In this document: positions 17,559 through 27,654 of the stretch, piece after piece | Position numbering within the stretch: the stretch's first letter is position 1 | Layout: every line of letters begins with the position of its first letter | From: SAR86 cluster bacterium | GTDB taxonomy: Bacteria > Pseudomonadota > Gammaproteobacteria > Magnimaribacterales > AG-339-G14 | NCBI GenBank assembly: GCA_028140145.1 | Contig: JAOIOC010000003.1 | Span: 40,629 to 104,628, forward strand | Reading direction: 5' to 3' | Length of the DNA stretch: 64,000 nt | The notes under the pieces: generated by a model | The model's input: the letters and a program-made list of their open reading frames with translations, nothing else | The model's database searches: none | What the model was told of the DNA's origin: nothing | Program-made: the position numbers and the translations under genes

Positions 17559-17787
17559 GCTTTTAAGGAGTAGTTTTCTAAGCAATCTTTTTGCTTATCT
17601 AAAATATAGGTATTTCTTACAAGATATTGAATTTAATGAGGATATTTCTATGTACGAAGATTTATTTTCTAATGGGCAGAGAGTTTTTCATGGAGTGTTA
17701 TTAGATGATGAAGGAAATCTTTTAAAGGACAATCAAGAGCCTGAAAATAACTGCCTGGAAGACTTTTTACTCAAGCAAAGAAATTGA
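17551..17787 (+). CDS. Hypothetical 78-residue protein
   Basis: Small protein without recognised family. The track starts at 17527, but the ATG at 17551 (MDRLLRSSFLSN) gives a short 8-base overlap with the upstream membrane-protein gene and looks more natural. The N-terminus is basic and amphipathic; the centre includes the acidic NEDISMYEDLFSNGQRVFHGVLLDDEGN. It ends 2 bases before the convergent cyclase gene. Overlap with its neighbour suggests co-translation. Confidence 0.45.
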   Translation: MDRLLRSSFLSNLFAYLKYRYFLQDIEFNEDISMYEDLFSNGQRVFHGVLLDDEGNLLKDNQEPENNCLEDFLLKQRN

Positions 17788-17789
17788 AG

Positions 17790-18809
17790 TTAGGATCTTG
17801 AAGATCCTATAGCGACTGGTCTGATTGGTGAGGCCGCGCTACCCTTCGTTTTTAGTGGGAGAATCATCACGCATGAAAGATCAACGGAATCCTTAGCAAG
17901 TAAATCAAGCTTTAAGTTTTCTATAGTGTGAATGCCAACCTGAGTTAAGAAATAATAGTGTGCCGGTAAAACAACGCCATCAGGATTTTGAGACACCTCT
18001 TTACCCATTTCGCTTGGATCACCAAAGGCATCTACCCCCCAATTATCTACACCTACTCCTACAACTTTTTTATCAGCTAAAAACTTTGCGGCATTAAAAG
18101 ATATTCCCGGTGCCTTAGAATAATAAATTTTATTTTCGTCTGGATCCTCATATTGATCACTCCATCCAGTGTAAATAAGGACAACATCACCAGGCAAAAT
18201 TCCTCTTTTTTTCAGCGATGATTTTTTTAAAGTTTCCTCAATATGTTTTACGGTTACGTATTCACCAGCTCTCATAGATCTTCCACCAAATGAATGTTTT
18301 CTAACGTCTAGCAAAACAGCCGTCGTGATGATAGGAGGAACTGTTTCAATTCCTAATTTTTGCAATGGAGATTCTGGAAATGGTTTAACTTCTTTAGCAG
18401 TTAAACCTTTGAAGTATCGAACACCAGAAAGATCCAACTCGCCTTTTCCATCCCAAAATTTATCTGAATGTCCAAAGTGTCCAAGAGCATCAATTTGGGT
18501 TCCTTGATTTCCGTCATTCACGTTTTCATTGAGTACGTCCATCGTATAAATGTGATTAGATTTTTCGAAACCCAGTTCAGGTAAAAATTTTGGTTTGTAC
18601 TCACCTGCAAATGGAGACAAGGGCATTGTTGAGGTTCTTTCGTATGAAAGCTCATAAACCTTTACATTATTCTTAGACATCTCCGTTGCACATCTCGCCC
18701 AAGTTTCTGAACCGAGTAAGTTTGTCATTCCTCTCTCTGAAGAAAAATCTGAAGCAAAAAGAAAACTTGATGAACTTAAAAATAATATAAAAATGATCTT
18801 GATCATCAA
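17790..18809 (-). CDS. Secreted cyclase-family (kynurenine-formamidase-like) hydrolase
   Basis: A 339-residue protein with an N-terminal signal peptide (about residues 1-19, ending LFASDF) followed by a cyclase-superfamily domain. The metal-site signature HxGTHxDxPxH appears as GTQIDALGHFG (near residue 101), with Gln in place of the second His. Later GDVVLIYTGWSDQY, DNWGVDAFGDPS and PAHYYFLTQVGIHTIENL fit the family. Members hydrolyse amides or lactones, for example N-formylkynurenine. Periplasmic location and the altered motif make the substrate uncertain. The gene appears to be monocistronic. Confidence 0.8.
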   Translation of the reverse strand: MMIKIIFILFLSSSSFLFASDFSSERGMTNLLGSETWARCATEMSKNNVKVYELSYERTSTMPLSPFAGEYKPKFLPELGFEKSNHIYTMDVLNENVNDGNQGTQIDALGHFGHSDKFWDGKGELDLSGVRYFKGLTAKEVKPFPESPLQKLGIETVPPIITTAVLLDVRKHSFGGRSMRAGEYVTVKHIEETLKKSSLKKRGILPGDVVLIYTGWSDQYEDPDENKIYYSKAPGISFNAAKFLADKKVVGVGVDNWGVDAFGDPSEMGKEVSQNPDGVVLPAHYYFLTQVGIHTIENLKLDLLAKDSVDLSCVMILPLKTKGSAASPIRPVAIGSSRS

Positions 18810-18834
18810 AGAATTATAAATGAATTAAATTTAA

Positions 18835-18863
18835 TTGAGTCAGCTAACAAATAGCTGACTCAA
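18835..18863 (-). terminator. Hairpin terminator after the 102-residue gene
   Basis: TTGAGTCAGCTA and TAGCTGACTCAA form a perfect 12-base stem with a 5-base loop, 3 bases beyond the stop of the leftward gene at 18867. In that direction it is followed by TTAAATTTAATT, a weak U-tract. It is the clearest intrinsic-terminator-like hairpin I noticed in the window. Confidence 0.7.
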
Positions 18864-18866
18864 AGA

Positions 18867-19175
18867 TTATTTTGCTAAATTGAAGTTATCAGTTCCTTCT
18901 CTAGCGCCCATCCAAGTTTCGTTAGCAACTTGCGTTGAAATATCAGATAAATCAAACAAAGCTTTCATTGCTTCTGAAGTTGGCTGTGCTCCTGAACCCC
19001 ACGCTCCTGACTCTGCATCAACAATGAATGCAATTAAATTGGGATTTACCCAATAATATTTAGCATCATTGACGCCAGGACTGCTTTTTGCAGTTTTACA
19101 TACTGCATAAGCTGCATTTCCAAAGGTATTTCTATCAGCACCGCTGTGCATCTCAAATTTTGTAATTTGTAACAT
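18867..19175 (-). CDS. Hypothetical 102-residue protein, own SD and terminator
   Basis: An unrecognised soluble protein with no signal peptide. It starts MLQITKFEMHSGADRNTFG and holds short hydrophobic strands (YYWVNPNLIAFIVDA) and alanine/glycine-rich turns (GAWGSGAQPTSEAMKALFDL), so it may be a small alpha/beta ferredoxin-like fold of the kind seen in monooxygenase or stress-response barrel proteins. That is only a guess. A good AGGAG Shine-Dalgarno lies 6-10 bases upstream, AT-rich leader DNA precedes it, and a perfect hairpin terminator follows, so it is a monocistronic, probably well-expressed gene between gyrB and the cyclase. Confidence 0.65.
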   Translation of the reverse strand: MLQITKFEMHSGADRNTFGNAAYAVCKTAKSSPGVNDAKYYWVNPNLIAFIVDAESGAWGSGAQPTSEAMKALFDLSDISTQVANETWMGAREGTDNFNLAK

Positions 19176-19267
19176 AAAAAACTCCTATTTTTTTATTAAT
19201 TTATTAGTAACAGTAATAAATAGTATTAATAATTATTATAAAAGGGAAGTGGAAGGGAAATTTGAAT

Positions 19268-21706
<2,439 letters not shown>

Positions 21707-21709
21707 TTA

Positions 21710-22732
21710 TTATAAAGCAATTAGGGTATTAAATCGCCCTTTTATACCTAAAAAATCAGGGTCAATTGAGGACACAAACTTCTGTCCTGGAGCATCTAAA
21801 ATCAGCTCCAAGCATTTTAGAAAATTCTCCTCATCTAGCTCAGAAGGCAAGTCATCAACTAAAAATATTGAGTGCTTATTTCCGAGATTATGTATGTGTT
21901 GATTAAATCCTAATATTGTTAATAAAATCAATAGCTTCTGTTCTCCTCTGGATAAAATATCCCCTGATTTTATATCGTTGACATCATAGAGAAGATCAAG
22001 CCTATGCGGCCCAACCGTTGAAAATTTTACTTCCGAATCTTTTTGATAAACTTTGCGCAATTCATTCTTAAAATCTTCTTCTTCCAGCCATAGATTTTCA
22101 ACCCAGAAATTTACCTTTTTTTCCGTAGGAAAATCCTTATCAAAATTTACTTTTAGCAATGGAATTATCTTCTCCAAATGCTTATTTCTTAAGCATGAAA
22201 TTTCTATTGATTTTTCGACAAATAGATCGTTCCAAATTTTGAAAGTTTTCTTGTTTGCTTCTCTGAGCGCATTGTTCCTTAGTCTCAGAGATTTTTGAAA
22301 CTCTATGTATTTTTTTTTGTAATTTTGTTCCACGTGAAACAAATAAAAATCTAAGAAGTTTCTTCTGGTTTCAGATGAAGACTCTAAATAATTTAATGCA
22401 AAGTTGTTAATTAAAAATGGACAAACATCATTTAATATTGATTCTTTTGGAGTGATTTGCCTGACCAGCGCCTTAGTTTTTTTTCTTGAAAGCTCTAGCT
22501 TTGAATTGTCGTCAAATATGGCTTTCAAAGCAAAAAAATCTTCTTCAAATGGATAAAAAGAACTCATGTTGTTGGTTTTGAACGACTTATTTTCTATCGA
22601 GAAATAAATACTTTCCAATAAAGTAGTTTTTCCAGAACCGTTCTTCCCCGAAATAAGATTTGTGTCAGTAAAGGAGAAAAATTTTTGTGAGAGGGCTCTA
22701 AAAGAAGATAGCTCTAATTTTTTTAAACCCAT
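21710..22732 (-). CDS. recF: DNA replication and repair protein RecF
   Basis: SMC-like ATPase that loads RecA at single-strand gaps through RecOR. The Walker A motif is SGKNGSGKTTLLE (about 33-45), the ABC signature is DILSRGEQKLL, and Walker B is FLVDDLPSELD. With 340 residues it is slightly short of E. coli RecF (357). It lies 4 bases after dnaN and 6 before gyrB in the classic dnaA-dnaN-recF-gyrB operon. A parS-like site is embedded in the coding sequence at the LFHVEQN codons. Confidence 0.96.
   Translation of the reverse strand: MGLKKLELSSFRALSQKFFSFTDTNLISGKNGSGKTTLLESIYFSIENKSFKTNNMSSFYPFEEDFFALKAIFDDNSKLELSRKKTKALVRQITPKESILNDVCPFLINNFALNYLESSSETRRNFLDFYLFHVEQNYKKKYIEFQKSLRLRNNALREANKKTFKIWNDLFVEKSIEISCLRNKHLEKIIPLLKVNFDKDFPTEKKVNFWVENLWLEEEDFKNELRKVYQKDSEVKFSTVGPHRLDLLYDVNDIKSGDILSRGEQKLLILLTILGFNQHIHNLGNKHSIFLVDDLPSELDEENFLKCLELILDAPGQKFVSSIDPDFLGIKGRFNTLIAL
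22326..22341. promoter_or_regulatory. parS centromere site inside recF
   Basis: TGTTCCACGTGAAACA differs at one base from the bacterial parS consensus TGTTTCACGTGAAACA and is palindromic except for the mirrored mismatch. It lies about 3 kb from the putative oriC, in the expected origin-proximal zone, and parA-parB are encoded 10 kb away. ParB would nucleate here for chromosome segregation. It is the only parS-like match I noticed in the window. Confidence 0.85.
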
Positions 22733-22736
22733 GAGA

Positions 22737-23837
22737 CTAGAGTCTCATAGGCATAATAACGTGTATTAGATCTTCATTTTCCTTATTTTTAACAATGCAA
22801 CTTGATTCTTGACCGAAAAAAACTATTTCTGCCGATAAATCTTTAATAGTTGTAAGGGATTCTTGTAAATAGCTTATATTGAAACCAATTTCTAGCTCTG
22901 GGCCGGAATAATCAACTTTTATTTCTTCTTCAGCGCTTTCTTTTTCTGGATTATTTGCCTCAATTTTCAGTAAATCTTTATTAAGACTCAATCTAATTCC
23001 TCTGTATTTTTCATTTGAAAGAACTGAAGCTCTGCTCAGAGCAGTATTAAATTCATTTTTATCGACAATAAGCTTAGATTCATCACCAACCGGAAAAACT
23101 TTTTCATAATCAGGATAATTGCCCTCGATTAATTTAGAGGTGAAGGAAAATACAGAGCCTACAACATTGATTTGATTCTGAGATACATTTAACGTGATTT
23201 CTTCGTCGTTAGCAGAAATAATTTTTTGCAATTCCATAACGGCCTTTCTGGGAACAATAACCCTAAAATCCTCTTTTAAACCATCAATTGATGTTTTTGT
23301 AAAAGCCAGCCTATGGCCATCTGTTGATACCACACATAATGCGTTTCCTTTTGTCTCTAAAAGGCACCCATTTAGGTAATATCTTACATCTTGAGCAGCC
23401 ATTGCCACAGATGTTGAACCAATCATGTCAGCTAAGGCTGAAGATGAAATCTTAATAGAGCTGCTAAAATCAGCAGAATCAATAGAGGGAAAGTCACTAG
23501 CTGGCAATGTAGCTAAATCTGCCTGGAACTTTAAGGCTTTAATTTCTATCTGGTTATCAATTAGGCAAAAGTTCAGCTTTGTATCTTCTGGTATTGATCT
23601 TACTAAATCTGCTAGTTTTCTAGCAGAAACTGTAACTTCGCCCTCTTTTTTAACTTCTACGCCATCAATTGTTGTTTTATATTCAATTTCTAAATCAGTT
23701 GCCGTTATTTTTATTGAATTTTTGGCCGCAGAAATTAGTACGTTTGACAGAATAGGAATAGACTGCCTTTTTTCAGATACATTTGAGGCCAGTAAGGCTG
23801 GCTCAACAAGATCTTTTTTATTTATATTAAATTCCAT
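22737..23837 (-). CDS. dnaN: DNA polymerase III beta sliding clamp
   Basis: Ring-shaped processivity clamp. The protein shows three repeated clamp domains of about 120 residues, and the C-terminus VIMPMRL is the universal clamp ending. The track starts at a TTG (23843), but the ATG at 23837 gives MEFNINKKDLVEPAL, aligned with the E. coli start, and leaves 2 bases after the dnaA stop; it yields 366 residues. DVRYYLNGCLLE and VSTDGHRLA are clamp signatures. It is second in dnaA-dnaN-recF-gyrB. Confidence 0.97.
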   Translation of the reverse strand: MEFNINKKDLVEPALLASNVSEKRQSIPILSNVLISAAKNSIKITATDLEIEYKTTIDGVEVKKEGEVTVSARKLADLVRSIPEDTKLNFCLIDNQIEIKALKFQADLATLPASDFPSIDSADFSSSIKISSSALADMIGSTSVAMAAQDVRYYLNGCLLETKGNALCVVSTDGHRLAFTKTSIDGLKEDFRVIVPRKAVMELQKIISANDEEITLNVSQNQINVVGSVFSFTSKLIEGNYPDYEKVFPVGDESKLIVDKNEFNTALSRASVLSNEKYRGIRLSLNKDLLKIEANNPEKESAEEEIKVDYSGPELEIGFNISYLQESLTTIKDLSAEIVFFGQESSCIVKNKENEDLIHVIMPMRL

Positions 23838-23839
23838 AA

Positions 23840-25174
23840 TCAAGCGGTGAGGACTCTTACCAAGTTTTTATAATCCTCGTCCAACTCAGTATTTCCTTGT
23901 CTCAATTCTCCTATTTTTTTGCATGCATGAAGAACCGTTGTATGATCCCGGCCTCCAAATGCGTCTCCTATCTCGGGAAGGCTGTGATTTGTTAGTTCTT
24001 TGGCTAAACTCATCGATAATTGTCTAGGTCTGGCGAGAGACCTGTTTCGTTTTGATGATAACAGATCAGAGAGCCTTATATTGAAATAATCTGAAACTGT
24101 CTTCTGGATATTGTCAATACTGACTTGTCTAGCTTGAATGGCAAGCAAATCTCTCAGAGATTCTTTAATTAAATTCAAATCAACTTCTTTGTTTGCAAAT
24201 TTTGCATTCGCACCAACTCTTTTTAGCGCCCCTTCAAGCTCTCTAACATTAGATCTGATCCTTTCTGATATAAAGAAAGCACAGTCTTGTGGCATATTTA
24301 AATTAAGCTCTTCGGCTTTTTTTAGCAAGATTGCTACTCGAGTTTCAAGCTCTGGAGGCTCTACAATCACTGGTAAACCCCAGCCTAGCCTGGATTTAAG
24401 TCTTTCTTCTAATCCCTCTATTTCTTTAGGATACCTGTCGCAAGTGAGTATCATTTGCTGACCTCCTTCCAATAACGCATTAAAAGTGTGAAAAAGTTCT
24501 TCTTGAGACTGTTCTTTTCCTGCAAAAAACTGAATATCATCTATCAGCAAGGCATCTACGCCTCTATAAAACTGCTTAAACTCATTTATTGCACCTAATT
24601 GAAGTGATTTAACCATATCACTTACAAACCTCTCGGAATGAATATAAACAATTCTTTTAGATGGATCTTTTTCTTTAAGTTTATTTCCTACAGCATGCAT
24701 TAAATGAGTTTTACCTAAACCAACTCCGCCGTATATAAATAAAGGGTTGTATGCACCTTTGGGTGAATCAGCAACCTGTTTTGCCGCAGCTAAAGCTATA
24801 TTATTCGATTTACCTTCAACAAAAGTTTCAAATGTAAAATTTTCAAAAAGTGAATTTTCTTTGTCATCTAGAAAAGGAATTTTTTTTGATTTTTCCTTTG
24901 TAATCAATGGTTTAGGAGAATTAAATAAATCATAATTTAAACTTAAATTTTCAGAATCAAGAGATCTAGATAAATATTGTTTTATGATGGAATCATAATT
25001 TTGTTTAACATGTTCTTTGATGAAATCATTTGGGGCTAAAAGCGTTACAGCTTGCATGCCAAATTCGTCTTGTTCTTCTGAGTAAGCTAATGGACTTATC
25101 CAAGTAGAGAATTCATCCTGGTTTAGCTCTAGTTCAAGCGATTTTCTACATTCTTCCCAGGCTTGATAATTCAT
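23840..25174 (-). CDS. dnaA: Chromosomal replication initiator DnaA
   Basis: AAA+ initiator that binds DnaA boxes and melts oriC. Domain I (about 1-85) begins [18 protein letters not shown]; a short linker follows; the AAA+ domain has Walker [16 protein letters not shown] and Walker [10 protein letters not shown]; domain IV ends with the DNA-binding signature [15 protein letters not shown]. The 444 residues are a little shorter than in E. coli, mostly in the linker. The gene faces away from rpmH, with DnaA boxes in the shared upstream DNA that could also autoregulate it. Confidence 0.98.
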   Translation of the reverse strand: MNYQAWEECRKSLELELNQDEFSTWISPLAYSEEQDEFGMQAVTLLAPNDFIKEHVKQNYDSIIKQYLSRSLDSENLSLNYDLFNSPKPLITKEKSKKIPFLDDKENSLFENFTFETFVEGKSNNIALAAAKQVADSPKGAYNPLFIYGGVGLGKTHLMHAVGNKLKEKDPSKRIVYIHSERFVSDMVKSLQLGAINEFKQFYRGVDALLIDDIQFFAGKEQSQEELFHTFNALLEGGQQMILTCDRYPKEIEGLEERLKSRLGWGLPVIVEPPELETRVAILLKKAEELNLNMPQDCAFFISERIRSNVRELEGALKRVGANAKFANKEVDLNLIKESLRDLLAIQARQVSIDNIQKTVSDYFNIRLSDLLSSKRNRSLARPRQLSMSLAKELTNHSLPEIGDAFGGRDHTTVLHACKKIGELRQGNTELDEDYKNLVRVLTA

Positions 25175-25202
25175 AAAAAGATATTAATATTTTTATTATA
25201 AC

Positions 25203-25211
25203 TTATCCACA
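25203..25211 (+). promoter_or_regulatory. DnaA box, perfect consensus
   Basis: TTATCCACA is identical to the high-affinity R1-type DnaA box. It lies 29 bases upstream of dnaA, beside a leftward TATAAT, so it could serve both initiation and autorepression. Confidence 0.85.
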
Positions 25212-25230
25212 GGATAATCATGTGAAAAAT

Positions 25231-25239
25231 TGTGAATAA
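25231..25239 (-). promoter_or_regulatory. DnaA box, TTATTCACA
   Basis: TGTGAATAA on the plus strand reads TTATTCACA on the minus strand, fitting TTATNCACA. It is 19 bases from the perfect box and in opposite orientation. Confidence 0.7.
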
Positions 25240-25317
25240 CTTGTTAATAATATAATTAATTAGAGTTTTATTTATTCACTTAATTAATATATCATTCTCA
25301 ATCTTAATTTACTCGTA

Positions 25318-25452
25318 ATGAAAAGAACCTATCAACCAAGCAAACTGAAAAGGAAAAGGACTCACGGATTCAGAGCCAGAATGTCTTCTGCCGGCGGCAG
25401 AGCTGTTATAAACAATAGAAGAAGAAAAGGCAGAAAAGTTTTATCTGCTTAA
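25318..25452 (+). CDS. rpmH: 50S ribosomal protein L34 (missed by the ORF track)
   Basis: A 44-residue, highly basic ribosomal protein. The reading [20 protein letters not shown] continues to [13 protein letters not shown], near-identical in pattern to bacterial L34. It falls below the track's 60-residue cutoff. It is the first rightward gene from the origin and is followed one base later by rnpA, the universal rpmH-rnpA pairing. Confidence 0.98.
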   Translation: MKRTYQPSKLKRKRTHGFRARMSSAGGRAVINNRRRKGRKVLSA

Positions 25453-25453
25453 G

Positions 25454-25780
25454 ATGAAAATGCCTGCTCTGGTAGGAAAAAAAGATTTTGATAACGTCTT
25501 CAAAAATTCAGACACTTCCTTCTCATCTGGGCCCTTTCTAGTAATTCTGAAAAAAAACGAAATCTCCTCAACCAGGACTGGAATTATTATTCAAAAAAAG
25601 TTTGTTAAATTAGCTGTTAATCGAAATTATATTAAAAGAAAATTTAGAGAGATTATAATGAGATCTAAGCTAAACTCTTTTGACGCCGTCCTAATGGTTA
25701 AAAATAAAATAGAGGAATTTGATAAATTAAAAGTAAAAAAAAATTTCATTGATTTAGAGTCAAAAATTGAAAAGATTTGA
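25454..25780 (+). CDS. rnpA: Ribonuclease P protein component
   Basis: Protein subunit of RNase P, which assists the catalytic RNA in maturing tRNA 5' ends. The 108-residue basic protein carries the RNR motif in AVNRNYIKRKFREII (about 53-67) that contacts the RNA, preceded by the FVKL strand typical of the fold. It begins one base after rpmH. A second ATG two codons in (25460) is an equally possible start. Its end overlaps yidD by 14 bases. Confidence 0.94.
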   Translation: MKMPALVGKKDFDNVFKNSDTSFSSGPFLVILKKNEISSTRTGIIIQKKFVKLAVNRNYIKRKFREIIMRSKLNSFDAVLMVKNKIEEFDKLKVKKNFIDLESKIEKI

Positions 25781-26009
25781 TTTAAAAAAAATATTAGTTT
25801 TCTTGATTGTTGTTTATCAAAGATCAATGAGTCCTTACTTTGGACCCACTTGCAGATTTCAACCAACATGTTCTGAGTACGCTAAAAATTGTATTGAGAT
25901 TCATGGCGTGATGAAGGGCACATATTACAGCTTAAAAAGAATTTCAAAATGTCATCCTCTTGGATCATATGGTTATGATCCCGTTCCGGAGAAAGCAAAG
26001 AATGATTGA
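25767..26009 (+). CDS. yidD: Membrane protein insertion efficiency factor YidD
   Basis: Small membrane-associated protein that aids YidC-dependent insertion. The 80-residue product has the conserved core YQRSMSPYFGPTCRFQPTCSEYA with three cysteines, then GVMKGTYYSLKRISKCHPLG and a DPVP ending. The start is a TTG at 25767 that overlaps rnpA by 14 bases; no ATG is available before the conserved core. The end overlaps the preferred yidC start by 8 bases. Confidence 0.94.
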   Translation: MKRFDLKKILVFLIVVYQRSMSPYFGPTCRFQPTCSEYAKNCIEIHGVMKGTYYSLKRISKCHPLGSYGYDPVPEKAKND

Positions 26010-27642
26010 TAATTTTCAAAGATACTTTTTAGTATTTTCAATCTTCATTTTTAGTTATTTATTGCTTATCAATTGGAATCCGCCCACTCAGGAAGAATCA
26101 AATTCTGAAAGTACTTTAAACGATAGTGAGTACTTACCAACTAATCCAACCCCCGGGCCTGATTCTTTCGTGGATGAGTCAAGTTCTTTTGCTGAGTCAA
26201 GCAATATCACCTCTTTGATATGTGGCACCGAAGAAACAGTCGAAGTCTCTAATGAAAATCAGAAGCTTGAAATAAGTCTGTCCAACGGACAGATTATAAA
26301 ATCAGAATTATTGAATTATCCTTTAGAAATTAATGGCCAGGCTAATACTTTACTTTTCAACAAGTGTGGTAAAGAGAACTATTTTTTAGATGGTGGTTTT
26401 GTTGTTTCAGGAATGTCTAATGCGCCAGAAGGAAATTATTTTTCTGTATTGTCTAAATCAAAAGATTCAGTTGAGATTGTAAGAAGACTTCCAAATGGCT
26501 CCACTCATTCTAAGAAAATTAGTTTGGGGGAAAACTTCAGAATTAATTTTGATGAAGAATTTTTTAATGGAGAAGTCGTAGAAGTTTCAGTCGCGCCATA
26601 TGCAAAAATAAACCGCTCATCCGAGAAAACTATTTCTGGTTCTGGGGGCATATTTACCCAACCTTCTTCTTGGGCATATTTGGGTCCTGCGTTTTCTTAT
26701 GATGGTGAAAACTATGACAAAAGATCTTTCTCAGAAATCGAAGAAGTAGAATTTAGAACATCAACCAGCGGGGGTTGGATTTCAATGATTCAACATTATT
26801 TCTTAACCTCCCTACTACCCAATCAGTCGTCCAACAGCCTGCTTCAAGGTAAGAAAAATAAAAATGATGGCTCTTTTTCTGTAGGATTTGTTGAAGAGAC
26901 CAAAAAGGTTGCTCCAGGCGCCTCAATAAAAAACGAGTATGCAGTCTATTCTGGTCCAAAAATTAAGGGAAATTTAGACTTAATGCATCCAAAGCTAGGT
27001 TTGGCCATAGATTACGGCTTCCTTTATTGGATTGGTCAGCCTATTTTTTGGGTTATGAACCTTATTAATCAAGCAATTAGCAGCTGGGGATGGTCTATTG
27101 TGCTGGTAACGGTCCTCATAAAGATTTTCTTATGGCCTCTGTCCTATGTTGCATACAAGAATATGGGGAAAATGAGGCAACTTCAGCCCAAACTCAAGGA
27201 ACTTCAAGAGAGGTATGGGGACGATAGGCAAGCTATGTCTAGGGAGATGATGGCTCTTTATTCAAAAGAAAAGGTGAATCCTGCGCTGGGATGCCTTCCA
27301 ATGCTGCTACAAATGCCTTTTTTCCTCGCTTTTTATTGGGTTCTAATTGAGACGGTTGAGCTAAGACATGCGCCATTCATGTTTTGGATTGTTGATTTGT
27401 CTGTAAGGGACCCATTGTTTATATTGCCTTTGTTAAACATGGGGGCAATGTATTTGATGCAGCTTTTGCAGCCTCAACCAGCGGGCGTAGATCCAATGCA
27501 GGCAAGAATTTTTAAATTTATGCCCATCATATTTGGGGTGCTCTTTGCATTTTTCCCGGCTGGTCTTGTCTTGTATTGGTTGGTAAATTCTCTTGTCTCA
27601 GCCTTACAAATGCTTATGCATGGGCCTAAAAAGGCAGCATAG
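26002..27642 (+). CDS. yidC: Membrane protein insertase YidC
   Basis: Inserts and folds inner-membrane proteins, alone or with SecYEG. The ATG at 26002 (MIDNFQRYFLVFSIFIFSYLL) is preferred to the track start at 25960, because it places the first membrane helix at the N-terminus as in Gram-negative YidC; the result is 546 residues. A large periplasmic domain (about 50-330) follows, then the conserved core starting YWIGQPIFWVMNLI, GWSIVLVTVLIKIFLWPL, and the helices to YWLVNSLVSALQML. The gene overlaps yidD by 8 bases. Confidence 0.97.
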   Translation: MIDNFQRYFLVFSIFIFSYLLLINWNPPTQEESNSESTLNDSEYLPTNPTPGPDSFVDESSSFAESSNITSLICGTEETVEVSNENQKLEISLSNGQIIKSELLNYPLEINGQANTLLFNKCGKENYFLDGGFVVSGMSNAPEGNYFSVLSKSKDSVEIVRRLPNGSTHSKKISLGENFRINFDEEFFNGEVVEVSVAPYAKINRSSEKTISGSGGIFTQPSSWAYLGPAFSYDGENYDKRSFSEIEEVEFRTSTSGGWISMIQHYFLTSLLPNQSSNSLLQGKKNKNDGSFSVGFVEETKKVAPGASIKNEYAVYSGPKIKGNLDLMHPKLGLAIDYGFLYWIGQPIFWVMNLINQAISSWGWSIVLVTVLIKIFLWPLSYVAYKNMGKMRQLQPKLKELQERYGDDRQAMSREMMALYSKEKVNPALGCLPMLLQMPFFLAFYWVLIETVELRHAPFMFWIVDLSVRDPLFILPLLNMGAMYLMQLLQPQPAGVDPMQARIFKFMPIIFGVLFAFFPAGLVLYWLVNSLVSALQMLMHGPKKAA

Positions 27643-27654
27643 AGGAGATTTTCT

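Larger units (their letters stand above)
25175..25317. other. Probable chromosomal origin oriC and divergent dnaA/rpmH promoters
   Basis: The 143-base gap between divergent dnaA and rpmH is very AT-rich. It holds a perfect DnaA box TTATCCACA (25203-25211), a second consensus box on the other strand (TGTGAATAA, 25231-25239), a near-match TTATTCACT (25272-25280), and a run of AT-only DNA that could be the unwinding element. Coding direction is mostly leftward to the left and rightward to the right, as expected at a bidirectional origin. A TATAAT on the minus strand (25196-25201) next to the first box may be the dnaA -10. Confidence 0.75.

Noticed and set aside
17355-17585. Minus-strand ORF opposite the small membrane-protein gene
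   Set aside because: Its composition is random-looking, while the plus-strand ORF encodes two clean membrane helices and couples with the next gene.
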